DNA of 64,000 nucleotides, taken from contig CAJNOP010000019.1 in the NCBI GenBank assembly GCA_905250075.1, forward strand, positions 917,781 to 981,780, given 5' to 3'. The notes beneath the pieces were generated by a model, which did not search any database, was not told the DNA's origin, and saw only the letters and a program-made list of their open reading frames with translations. Of the stretch, positions 48,801-60,500 are shown piece after piece. The translations under genes and the position numbers were made by a program. The DNA is from Rotaria sp. Silwood1. Its lineage: Eukaryota > Rotifera > Eurotatoria > Philodinida > Philodinidae. The stretch's first letter is position 1, and every line of letters starts with the position of its first letter.

Positions 48801-50534
48801 CTTTGCTCTAGATATTTTGAAGTAGTTCTTATGAAGATCAGATACATTGAGTTTAACTCATCATTAGGCCATCTTAAACCGATATGTGTTTGAATTCATG
48901 TTAGATTAAGATGCTTAGGGAACGAAAATGTTCATGTTATTGAGCATTTGTTTCGTTTTCGATTATTTTATCATTCTTTATTTGCTTTTTACGTTCGTGA
49001 TTGAAGCTATCTCATGTACAATCTTTTCCTAGGCATGTACAGTGTTGGTATAAATACTGGCAGTAAATCACCTACACGTGGCCCACTGAAGAGTTGAATA
49101 CATTGACATTCACGTTTACCGCAACATTGAGATATCAACTCTATGAAGATATGCCTTTTTTTGTAGTGGTTTATTCCGATATTTCAGCGAATAGTGCTGC
49201 CAGTGTCCACTAACTATACTGATGAAGAAACCTCCTTAGATATTCCGTTTTGATTTCAACGATTTTTTAGGCTTATAGAAACTAATGTTATAATAAAAAT
49301 CGTAAAACTATTTGAGTTCTTACTGAAATTTAACTAAATTACTAAATTTTCATTTGAAACTGTGCACATATAAAGAACTCAACTGAACTGACTTCTATAA
49401 AAAAATTCAGAAGTTCCGAAAAGCTCGAATCTCTAGAAAAAATTCGGTAGTTTAGTCAAATATCAATAAGAACCTAAATTCTTTTAGGAATTTTCATTAG
49501 AATGCTATGTAGTATCTATAGGCAAAAAAAGTGATTGAAATCGGACGTAGTTCCCACGTGAGTCAGTGACGTCATTCAACTGGAACTGTGTATCTATATC
49601 TCGTACTCGCTTTCTTCTGTTAACTGTATATAATATATTTTTTTTTCTTCTATGTATTCATTGAGCAGGCATGAGACTCATTATAATTAAAACATATAAT
49701 AGAAAAAAAATATATTTTACCAATTTTTTATCATCATCCGTTACTTGTTTAACACTTTCTATGATATCTTTTGGTTTTGTTTCTTCTTTAGCTAAACATT
49801 AAATTAAAAAAAAATTTTAAATACTTAATCTTCAATACTTACATGATTGTTTAATATGTCTTTGAAGATTATAATTAAGAAAATCTCGTGGTAATATAAC
49901 TTGATCTCTTGTTAATGTTTGTTCATCGACATACAGACTTGTAAGATGTGCTTCTAGAAAAACAAAAGACGAAGATATATTTTTATTTTTATTTTATTTA
50001 TTAAGAATTGAATGATTTCGTACTTTCCTCTGCATCTTCATCTTCATGTGCTTGAATATGAGCTAATAAAAATGCTTGTTCATCATGTCCAATTTTTTGT
50101 AATTGATATTCTCGTTTAGCTTGAATTTCACGTAAATGTTGAACATATAAACGATGTGTTAGATCATCAACATTTCCTGATACAACTAATTTTTTAACAG
50201 TTTCGGGACGTATTGGAGTTTTGAGAAAATTTTCTCTAAAATAAATAATTGTGAATAATTAATTTCTATTCAAAAAAAAAATATTAATTTACCCAAGTTC
50301 TCTTGAAACAACATGTGCAACAGTAGCAGTTAATGGATTATGAGGTATTTCTGGTAGAGTATGTCGTTCTTCAATATTTGGGCTTCGTATTGAATTACTT
50401 GTATTTGTATTTGGACGAACATTAGTGGATGCAGCTCGAGACTGTTGTTGAGGATATTTAGGATTGACTGGAGATGATGAATCACTTTTATGATCGATAT
50501 TTGTTGGTGATACTACAACTGTTTCACCTTCCAT
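36851..50534 (-). CDS. DLEC1: DLEC1/CFAP81-like ciliary protein with ASH/Hydin-type domains, 27 exons
   Basis: Product ~1,657 aa (human DLEC1 1,755), an axoneme-associated protein of motile cilia. Exons 5'->3': 50534-50293, 50235-50024, 49953-49843, 49791-49721, 48611-48424, 48356-48013, 47447-47314, 47244-47061, 47006-46909, 45868-45673, 45600-45402, 45336-45221, 44117-44024, 43964-43834, 43774-43640, 43191-43040, 42984-42831, 42766-42537, 42469-42328, 42266-42242 (25 nt), 42175-42012, 41359-40999, 40464-40307, 40249-40127, 40067-39896, 39104-38520, 37101-36851. Diagnostic stretches: EIIFTQYRVGDV...TLCLRNLS, RRPPPVLT-like KRPPPVLT, LVDCGYWLVGGRK, and the C-terminus LLGEPPISIFLTGQGSYDGK. Repeated beta-rich ASPM-SPD2-Hydin segments fill the middle and end (e.g. 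IDFGTCFLEQTRQKEFILKN). All junctions keep phase except exon 9/10, where two bases are unaccounted for, so a small exon or an indel is missing there. Confidence 0.88.
37200..37990. repeat. long imperfect palindrome in DLEC1 intron 26
   Basis: Centred near 37560. The left arm about 37200-37555 pairs with the right arm about 37565-37990. Matching anchors include TTTTTGCTTATACTATAGATA near 37322 with its diverged complement near 37810, GTTATGGTCATTTTAATGAAC near 37383 against the complement near 37740, and AACTTCTTCCCACGAATAG near 37459 against the complement near 37670. Outer limits are uncertain. Confidence 0.7.
39105..39896 (-). other. DLEC1 intron 25 without recognised element
   Basis: The interval 39105-39895 between exons 25 and 26 holds AT-rich sequence and a short tRNA T-arm-like hairpin near 39174-39192 (rejected as a gene). 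No inverted repeat is obvious. Confidence 0.35.
41459..41818. mobile_element. hAT-type MITE, 360 bp, in DLEC1 intron 21
   Basis: Terminal inverted repeats of 18 bp, CAGAGATGTCYATSGCGG (16 of 18 identical), at 41459-41476 and 41801-41818. They are flanked by perfect 8-bp duplications CTTTATTC at 41451-41458 and 41819-41826. The TIR start CAGAGATG fits the hAT consensus. The interior is strikingly GC-rich for this genome, with repeated GCGGC/GGCGG words, and has no coding capacity. The flanking intron without it would be about 285 bp. It belongs to a different family from the 17334-18774 element, as TIR and subterminal repeats differ. Confidence 0.92.
44159..45188. repeat. 1.03-kb imperfect palindrome filling DLEC1 intron 12
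   Basis: Starts TGTCGAATAAGAT and ends ATCTTATTCGACA; arms of about 480-500 bp meet near 44640-44660. Internal matches keep order along the whole length: GGCACCTAT / ATAGGTGGC, AATGCATCGAATG / CATTTGATGCATT, TTTTATTTAAAGT / ACTTTAAATAAAA, ATACCAATTGATTG / CAACCAATTGATAT, and TTAATAATAAGTT / AACTTATTATTAA. Only 41 and 32 bp of intron remain outside it. No coding capacity; no clear target duplication. Confidence 0.85.
46070..46560. repeat. partial inverted repeat and family relative in DLEC1 intron 9
   Basis: A perfect 18-bp inverted match, AATCGAAAGTTTCTAGAC near 46079, has its complement near 46530, with weak similarity inward. The segment near 46389 (ATAAGCTCAAAC...GATAGTTCC...GTAAGC) matches the carbonic anhydrase intron near 11321, and the DLEC1 intron 26 palindrome near 37830 has a similar core. 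It looks like a more decayed member of the foldback group. Confidence 0.5.
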
Positions 50535-52233
50535 TTTAAATACTTAGTGGTTTACAAATTGTTAGAAGGCATTGATTACCATTTAAGATTTCATTGTCAT
50601 GGATATTAACTTAACAGACTAGTTTATTGTTTTCAAGTTTGAATGAATTAGCAGAAAAAAAACACAAATTTGAAAATTAATGAATACTTCTTCATATTTT
50701 AAAGTTGAATAGCTGTTTTCTTTTAATTTAAACAAGATGTCACTAGTGTCAACATCCCTTCTAAGCTCTTTACTAAGAATAGGGACACGGTTAGTGATAT
50801 TTATTTTCAACTCAAACAGGTAGGCCTATACAGTCCAGTGAAAACGGCAAAACAGCCAGTCTGATTCTGTTAAAAATTCTCGGCTGGTTACACGTACACC
50901 TGCGGAACAACTTACTGTTGTACTTGAAATTATATTAAGCTATGTCAAAGCACATCAAGCTCATTTTGAACTAGTTTTAGCTATGTCAAGCTATATTAAA
51001 CTATTTTGAGATACTTTGAAGTACTTCTAGTTACCTCAGACAATTTCAAAATTTCTCTATACAAACAAAATTACATATTCTGGATACTATGATTATAGGT
51101 GGTTTTATTTCTACTAGTTAATAATATGGTATAACAGACTAGATATCCACCAGTATTAGTTTACAGGCTAAGCCGTCAAGAATGTGACTGATGCATACCT
51201 ATAAAAAATGTAATTTGTATAGAATAAGAAGTAATACAAATCATATAAACATTTTCATGGCTTGTTCAAGAGAAAAGAGCGCATTTCAAGTGGAAAAGTC
51301 AATTTTAAAGTATTCTGGCCTAATTTCAACAAACTTCTCTGTGCTTACAATCACTTCTAAATTTTCACAATTTTTGCTAACAACATGCGCTTTAAGAAAC
51401 ACGTCAACGATTATTTTTATTTAATATTGTCTCTCGAAGAAATATCTTTGATTTACTTCACTGGAAAAAATAGAATAGTTCTGAATTAGTATTGTTTTGA
51501 GAAAGAAAATGAATTACATGTTGGGTTTTCTCACCTCGTTGAAAATGTTTTTCTAGGCATGTAAACTTTAACCATAGAAATCAAAGAAAACTTCTAATAG
51601 TTTTTAGTTTATCTAACTCGAGTTCTCCGTACAACTCTTCTTGATTTATAGCAAAATAATACTATTGAAAGCTATTAGCAAAGTATGACTCATCATACAG
51701 TCAAATAGAACTCAACATTTTGTAAGCCCGCTTTACTATGAAAATGCTACAAATGCACTGCCAATGACCGTGAAAGGTATTGGTACTTGTATAAGACTTC
51801 CGACGCACTATGCAAATCTATCAATCTGATGGAACAAGAAACAAATGTTTAAGCTTACTCTAGCCTACGATATCTAAATCTATGATAGGTTGCAGTCTAC
51901 CAAAGCCTCATGACTCCATGACCTATGATGCTGGAAATCAATTATCATAACATCGTTTCATGATTCAAAAAAAAATACCCATGTAAAAATCCTTAATCGA
52001 TACCACTGATTGCTTAGCTATTGCAAAATTCAGTTGAAATCATAACATATGTTGTATTAGATTTTTTCATGAGAAAAATTTTTTATTTAAATTTTAATTA
52101 CCAATGACAGCAACTGATCTACTAAACAGTCACTGTTTTCGAGTTTATTAAAATAAAAATATAAACATGCTAGCGAGCAGAAAACCGGGCTATGTTATAA
52201 ATTATATGCATTGGTTTTATATATTGATAGCTC
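50535..52233. other. intergenic between NUB1 3' end and DLEC1 5' end, 1.7 kb
   Basis: Should contain the DLEC1 promoter and the NUB1 3' UTR. At about 50930-51060 a short imperfect tandem pattern repeats words like AGCTATGTCAA and TATATTAAGCTA / TATATTAAACTA. No gene recognised. Confidence 0.4.
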
Positions 52234-55200
52234 TTAGTCAATAACACCATCGTTAATTAATTTGTGTCGATATTCACGAATAAATGTTTCCTCTTCATCT
52301 AATAACAAATCAAGATAATCATCGGGTCCACTATCACCATTAATATCTTCTAGTTGTCGATTACCACGTAATAAATCAGGTACAATTGTTTCCAATGTAG
52401 TACGATTATGTTCATCAGCCGCAGCTTTTTCATCTAATCGAGCCCTTTTAGCAGCTAGAAACAAAAAAGAATAAAAAAGAAAAAACATGATTTAATATTC
52501 TTATTTTTACCGCGTTTCTCAACAATTTTTCGTGCTCGTTCGAATAAATTTGACATTTGATCATCCGTCGTTGTTCCTATTGGATTTCTAAATTTTTGTA
52601 ATAATTCTTCTGCTGCACGATCTAATCGATTATCATGAATTTCTAATAAAGCACGTGCTTGTTCAGGTTCAGCGCCTAACGCTACTAATTGCGGTATAAG
52701 TGTACCATCATCAATTAATTCACCTTCTTGATTACTACTAGCACCACCATCATCATCATTATGATCATCTGCTGACAATCGACTAACAGTAACAAGAGTA
52801 TCAATATTTGTAAGTAACATTTCACTAGCTTCTTCTAAACGATTATTTGCTTGTTTTAATGCTTCGGCACAAGCTCGACGAGGGTATCCCATTGATTCAA
52901 GTTGACGTAAATAAGTAATATTAATTCTACAAAAAAAATAGAGAAATTCTAATGAATATAAAAATGATCAAGCAAAATATCTAAATACTTTTGTCCATTT
53001 TGAGTATGTCCATAACGATTTTGTAAACGTTCCTCTTCTTCTCGAGCTCTTTCTTCACGAAGACGTTCTTCTCGCACTCGACGATTCTAAATTGAAATCA
53101 TGATTGTTTGATACGAAAATTTACAATTATCTTTTACTTCAATAATAAATTCGACAGCCTGATCAATATTTCCTTGTGAACTTCTTAAACCTCGTCGAGC
53201 TTCTGTTACTGTATAACCCATTAACATAACTAAATAAACGAAAATTTTTACAAAAAACAAAAACAATATAAAAAAAAAAACAATAAAACTAACTTTGAGT
53301 CAATTTTTCTGGATCAACATGCATCATTCGTGCTTCTTCTTCCGCCATACCTAGTAAATTTTTTGCATCAATCTTACGACCAGCATGGTAAGCAACAATA
53401 GCCTATCGAATATGATCTTTATTTATGCTTTCAATTTAATAAAACAATATTTCATATGTACTTGTAATAAATGTAATCGAACAAAAAGTACCATATGACC
53501 TTTACCATCTTTTTGTAAAGCATTTAAACGTTGAAATGAATTTCCATAAACTTTAACAAAACATGTATCACATCTCATTAATCGTTCAGCAGCATCTACC
53601 ATGAAAACATAAATAATTTCTTTTGTAAAAAAAACAAACACAATAAATTTACCTTGCAAATCATTAACATTTTGCATACAAAGATAACACCATACAATAT
53701 CCAAATTAAGTAGACCCCTATTAATATAAACAAAAATATACAAGATTTTCCACAAGTCCGTCTGGAAACACGAACATGAATAATTCGTCAACAAATCAAA
53801 CTATTAATTTCCTCATCGAAAAGCAGCATCTCTTTGAACAGATATGTTATAGAAAATAATGTTTAGAAATTGATTTATTGTATTGTCGAAATGTGGACCT
53901 TCCGGAACACTTCCTGTCGATACAGTTTTACTAATAATATGAACTGCATTGATTTTATCTTCTGTCATAGCTGTAGGATGTTCAGAATATAACTAGTCTG
54001 CTTAAGTCTCAGCTTGATAACAGAATTTAAAGATTTCTTTAATGCCATTTTCTGTGTCAGACTCGACTAGCATAGTACAGGTTACAATCGTAGTTAACTC
54101 AAACTCAACCACTGATAAAACTATTCATGTTTTGTTTCATGCCGATGGCCTTTTAGAACACGCAGTATATAGAATTTATTTAATTGATGTTTTCTTTTTT
54201 TTTAATATTACCAATTATCAACAGAATTTAACATTTGTGATGAACATTGTCGAAATTCATTATCAGCTTCACTAAATAATGATAATGCACTTAAATAATC
54301 ACGTTGTCGAAGAAATGAACGGCCTTTTTCATGTAATGTCATTGCTATCATTAATGAACGTCGTTCATCATCTGATAATGCTGTTAATTCACGTCCTTGT
54401 TGATCAGTTATACGTAATTGATATTGACTAGAATTAACTGCATTACGAGCATTATCATGTAGAATTTTAGTTGCTTCTTTAACGGCTTGAATTAAATTTG
54501 ATGTTTGAACATCAGCTGAGGCTGAAGCAATAGCTGATTTTGGTACAGCAAGAACTAAAATTGTTGTATTTGTCTAAAGAAAAACTAGTGAAGATAATAA
54601 AAATGTAATGTTTAATATACATGAATGTTTTGTTTTTGTAACGATTCATTGAGTTGAATCATTCGACCTGAACAAATCATTTTGAGATTTTGATCATGTA
54701 AATTTAATTTTTCTTGAATTAATTTTTCCAATTCATGACCATTACTTTGACATGATATACTTATATTTATACAATCATTCTATTTAATAAAATAAAAATT
54801 AGAAATGTTTATTATACGAAAGAATTCTTGTGATTTCTCTCACTCTCTCTTTTGACTCACTTTATTTTTCGAGACACCAGATGAACGAATTTTGAGTGTT
54901 ATCAAATCCGTACGTTTTTTAGAAGCTAATTTTTCTAAAGCATGTCGACGAAGATACGATAGAGCAAGACGAGTTTGTTCTATCGTACATCCGACTTCCG
55001 CACAAATACTTTCAATTAATTCCTATGTCAATATAATTATATATAAAAGAAGAAAAATAAATTAGAGAAAAGTTTATTGTTTATACATCAGGAATATTTT
55101 CAGCACCAGTATCAGCATCTGTATATGGTGCTTCCCAAAGACGAATCTTATCACGTTGAAGAAGGGGTCGAATACGATCAAGAAGTTCTTTATTATTAAA

Positions 55201-55236
55201 TTCTTCAATTGTTGTTGTTAAAGGTGGACTAGCCAT
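52234..55236 (-). CDS. NUB1: NEDD8 ultimate buster 1 (UBL-UBA protein)
   Basis: NUB1 binds NEDD8 and FAT10 conjugates and delivers them to the proteasome. Eleven exons, 5'->3': 55236-55087, 55022-54861, 54779-54621, 54573-54212, 53717-53653, 53595-53462, 53402-53294, 53229-53138, 53086-52989, 52926-52511, 52454-52234; all phases agree and give 655 aa (human about 615). The N-terminus has IRLWEAPYTD, matching human NUB1 near its start. A ubiquitin-like domain follows (about residues 90-175), then a helical TPR-like region (DYLSALSLFSEAD, LLNLDIVWCYLCMQNVNDL), then three UBA domains (MLMGYTVTEARRGLRSSQGN; LESMGYPRRACAEALKQANN; LVALGAEPEQARALLEIHDN) with an Arg/Glu coiled coil between the first two. 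The C-terminal tail is acidic (DYLDLLLDEEETF). The start is placed at MASPPL; an in-frame ATG 51 bases further upstream is the alternative. Confidence 0.92.
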
Positions 55237-57566
55237 TAGAAATAGATTCTCTTTTTGAAAATTTTTTGCGCAGTAATGAAATGACAAGAGAAAGGTCTAT
55301 TGACTAAATATCATTATGTTGCGCGAGCACATGAAAAGTTAGGTAGGAGAATGAGTCATTGTCTCTGCTCATGACAAGTATTAAGAACCAATCAATTGTG
55401 ATTGTGTGGTTTGATTTTGACGACGTCGGACATCTATTTATTATTCATTTGTCGAAACTATGACAATACCAAACGAAAGTTGTCTGATTACAGAAGCATG
55501 TATATGATAATTGTTGAAACAGGTTGTAGCATGACTACTTGCCCTTCTTGCCTATTCGGTCAAATTGTTATTACTACAATGTCGTGTCAAAGTCTTGCGT
55601 TCTCACTCGTATATATACTTGTATTCTAGAGAAGATAGACTTAATTGTGATGATGAAACAATGTAATCAATACATATATATATTGATGGTGACTGTATTA
55701 GTAACCTCATTTATGAACTTTTCTGATTCTCGAAGATACATGTCTAAATAAAAATATTTGAAATGAATTTTGGCAATTTTTCTTTCTGATGAGCTTTGAC
55801 ATTCCATAGAACCGCATCTTGGCTGTTCACGACTCCCATCTATCTTTATTTAATTGGATTGAAACTTTTACCACTAATACTTGGAAGTATTCTTCAATGA
55901 TAAAACTTTCCTGTCCGAATTTGTAGAATCCTGAAAGCCAACACTCCAGTTTAAAAACGGAACATTCATGTATAAAAAAAAAAGAAAGTGAGAGTTTTGG
56001 AAAAGGTTAAAACTATCTCTGAGATATAGTCTTAGATATCTTTCATATAAGTAAAGTTTGATGAGGATCGTAATGTATCGACGTGTGAATCTATGAAAAA
56101 CATGGTCTCGCAGAAACAAGGTAGAAGTCCACTTCAAAAGTTTTTTCTTCAAACAAATGTCTCCGTATTCTTGGTGTATAAATCTTCAGTAAACTGATGA
56201 GATCGATTCCATAACTTGACTTGAATCGATTGTTTTTAAAGCCTAAAAGCCAACTGAATAAACTAATTGTCATAATTTCATCAACATCAGAACACATTCT
56301 AACAAATGCATTTAATTTAAACATGTTCTTTTTATAAATGTATTTCGAATGGATAAATCATTCTTTATATTCTAAAGAAAACGATCACGACTCATATATA
56401 TATATATATATATCAAGATAATAAGGATTATGTCAGTAACCTGCTACACTAACAACATCTTGTATATTATCTTTATATGCAAGTTCGCGAATCAATTTCA
56501 GGAACTGTAACAGCAACGCTATCGTAAGAAAAATCGAGCATATGAAATTCTCATTAATAGATATTGATCAACATGAATTCTGTTACAAAAAGAAAGGTTT
56601 AACTTGTTATTTTATGAGAAACAGTGTTTTATCCAGATTTTCTCTTTCGGAGAGATCGGGAAGGTCAAACCAAACTTCGAAGGAACAAGAATGAATCATC
56701 ATATTGGTTATTACTGTCTAGCCATAAAATATAGATGCCTGGAAACATGTTTCATTGACCCAACTAGCGAGTTCAAAAGTGATCACAACCGAACGATGCA
56801 TTTTTGCATAGATTAAGATCGAACCAAAAATCATAACACTTATTACATATCATTCTTAGTTGCGGATAGATTTCTGACTAGATTAAAAAAAAAGCTGCAA
56901 GCACTGTCTGTGAAAATAATGAACATATGTTAATTTATGGAGATTGATAGTCAAGTTTGATGTTGTCTTTTGATAATAGACTATTCAAAGGCAGATATAA
57001 GTAAAATATATGATTTTTTTAAGTGTTTAATAAAGTATTAATAATCTCGCGCATTTATATTAAACAACATTCTTGAATGAAATGAATCAACCTTGTAAAA
57101 CTATTTTCCGTTTGATTAATTCTATAATGAGAAATCATTATTCGCAATTTAGCATACTTCTTATCTTATAGTTGAATCTTGATAATGTTTGAAAATACAA
57201 TTAGAAATAAATATAAAACTTTGTACGAATTGAAACGTTCTATAAAAAGAAGTTGTTTTTGTAGAATTCCATACATGATTAAGTATCAACCTATTATACT
57301 ATAGACTAATGGTAACATCCATATGTTAATTTATCTTCAATTTTTCATATTAGTTTTAATTATATTTAAAATCATAAGTATTTTCTTTGTTCAGTACAGC
57401 TTTTGCCGAGCAATTCTATATGTTTTCTAGTTTTCTCAATAAAATTATTTGTATGACAACATTTTTTTCTTTCGTATAATATCACCTGTACAATACTAAC
57501 ATATCATAAAATAACAAGAAAAAGAAAAAACAAGAGAAGAGAAGAGAATAGAATAGAATACACTTG
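55237..57566. other. intergenic between EED 3' end and NUB1 5' end, 2.3 kb
   Basis: AT-rich with a (TA)n run near 56395-56413 and, close to the EED stop, short GAGAA/AGAAT-type tandem repeats at about 57531-57560. Open frames here look like chance. The NUB1 promoter should lie just right of 55236. Confidence 0.4.
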
Positions 57567-60500
57567 TCATTTACGTTTCCAAATAAAGATACGACTATCA
57601 TCGGAACAAGCAACCAATACTGAACCATCATAATTGAATGATACACGACTAATTTTTGCTTTTGAATTGGCATTCTTCAATTTAACAAAACTTTACAAGA
57701 AAAAAATATAATAATAGATGTAAATAATTCCAAATATTGACTTACTCGACCGAGGGATTATGCATATGATGACGAAGATCCCATACTTGAATCTGACCAT
57801 CTAATGTACCAATAGCAAGTAACTAGAAGGAAAAAATATATACTTTTCTTCTATCTATTTCAAAATATTATGTGTTCCACTGTTTTTCTGAATAACTTTT
57901 GATTGAAATATCATAAAGACTTGCGATTTTCATCATTCAAGAGAGAAGAGACTCGGACCATTGAAGTATATCAAAATTTTATTGATCAGTAATTGATCAA
58001 TCCAATGAGTTCTCGGTAGAGATTTTAAAAAATCATATTCTGAAGCTACTTTCCCTTCAATTAAGCCTTATAATATCATCAATCGATAGGCAGAAATTCT
58101 TTTCTTTCAATTCATGCAAGACTGACAGTTCTAACTTGTTCCGTTCGAGAGTTGTAAGGATTTGCCTAATACCTCCGATTGCAGCCAATTAACCTATCGT
58201 CATCGGTAAAAGCAGTTAGGCCGAGGTACTTCACCATGTTGAGTCAAAGGGTGATATTTACTTTTAGCTTCGAAATGATCTGACTCCGTTATCTCAATAT
58301 TTGTGAAATCCAAGCCAATCTCTATGTCATGGAGAAGTCGACACTGGAAATATTGAGATAACAGTACGAGATCATTTTGAACCTGAAAACATATATCACC
58401 ATTAGACTTAGCACGGTAAATTATGTCTAACTAGCTGCTTTTTCTGGATGATCACAGGCCCATTGGATACAATTGACAATCTCAGAAAAAATCTTATCAC
58501 TCTCAAATGGATTAAGCTAGAAATGGCGGCTTTGATTAAATCGAACAAAAAAGAGTTTTCTTATCGATTAGACTTAATAAAAAACTAAATTGAAAGGGAA
58601 ATAACTTCAAAATATCGTTTTCAAAAAGGTGCACCATGAACTAACTTGATGGATTGATTACTAAACAATCACATTTTGATATACTTCCATAGTTCCGAGC
58701 CTTCTCTCTTTTGAATGGTGAAAAGTGCGAGTCTCTATTGATCTTTCTAATAAAAGCTATTAAAATACTAGTGGAACACAAGATATATTGAAATGGATAA
58801 TCATAACCTACTTGACTAGCCCGACAAATATCAAATTTTAAAAACCAAATATATTCTTTTTCATGTACAATCCATTTAAGAAGTAATTTAAATGATGATG
58901 CTTTTGTTGTATTACTAAAAACTGGTTGCCATAAACAAAAAGTATTATCGGCAGACTAATGAAAAAAAACAACAACAACAACAAAAAATTTAAAACAAAA
59001 AATTCAATTAAATAAAATAATTAACTAACTCGAGAAAGTAATGCATCACCATACCATTGTACATTATCAACATAATGTGAATGAAGTGTTTTAGCTTTAG
59101 CTTCAATATCTGCAAAAGCAACAGCATATGCTTTTATTAATCGACGTTTTTGTTCATGTATTGGATTTTCAGCTAAATCAATTTGTTCTCGAATTTTATC
59201 ACTTGTTAATGACCATACAAATACTGAACGATCCATACTAGCTGATGCGAGCATTGTACATTGATCATTGATATCCTTGAATTAAATATTAATACTTTTG
59301 TTTTTCATAGAAGTTTTTCTTTTTTACCACACAGAGTACTTGATCTGTATGACCATTTGGTCCATGAAATACAACAAGACACATCGATGAAAGAACATCC
59401 CAGAGTGTGACCGTAAAATCTTGATAGAAAATTCAATTCGATAAAGAAAATTCTAGGAAAAAAAAAATCTGTTGTGTTTACTTTTGCTAGCTGTACATAG
59501 AAGATTAGGTTTAGCTTTAGCAAATGTTAAATGATTGATGGCACCAGTTTGTAAAAGCTAAACAATTAAATATAAATGAATAATTTATAAGAAACGAGAA
59601 AAATTTTTTTTCATTTTTTTAAAGACACTTCCTAACATATTAAAAACCTCATTGTTCCCTAACTCATTCGATAGAGACTTTCTTCAAGAGAGTCTCTCGT
59701 TGTTGAATATTCAAATCAAAATTTGTTTCAACCTTCGAACTGTTCTCTGTTACAAGCCATATAAATTAGGACGCCTCTTGGTATGTCAAATTCTCCTAAT
59801 TATTTATTTCTTGTTCCAAATGTCCTGAGATCATCAATTTCTAACACCATCAATTTTCTATCTTGTTAATCGGCGAAAAAAGCTATGATCCATACAGAAA
59901 AATATATTTTTCGTTTTTCTCGAAATCATTTGTTACATACAAAAGAGTATAGAATCACTTTCGTTTCTTCGGCACGGTACGTTCGATCGATTAGTTCTGC
60001 AAAAATAACTCTAGTAGAAAAAAAAATATGTTTTGTTGGGAGGTAGGATCGGTATTGCCTTTTTTTTATTCGAATAGAAGAAAATCAAAAGAAACCAAAA
60101 AGTGGAAAGCACTCCAAACGATGAAAAACATTTCAGCTCCATCGGACTAATTGCGACTGAGAAATTAGAGCAGTTTTAGCCTTTATGACCCAGATATTTC
60201 CTAGTAGAAAGTATTCGGAAGTTAAGAGTCTATGACAACTATTGTTCTATTCATTGAGACCTATCTATTCTGCCAGTTTCATTTGATGTTAAATGCTTTA
60301 CTTTTAGCATCGGTTCTGATGAAAAGTCTCAAATGTGTTGTGATGTACCCTAAAAAGGGCAAAAGCATTTTGCTCCGTCCGTTAGAAAAAGTAATGTTTC
60401 CTTACTGCAGTATGTTGTGATTTTCGATTAACATCAAGAATACGAATAACACCTCGTTCACCACCAGCAGCTAATAAAACTTTTGGTGAATTATCATTTT

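Noticed and set aside
49038-49225. possible third hAT-like element in DLEC1 intron 4 (CAGTGTTGGTATAAATACTG against a similar inverted end)
   Set aside because: Terminal matches are about 16 of 25 only, and no 8-bp duplication flanks them.
59558-60405. EED intron 5 tested as another palindrome because of its length
   Set aside because: The two halves do not match as reverse complements beyond a local hairpin near 59670-59700.
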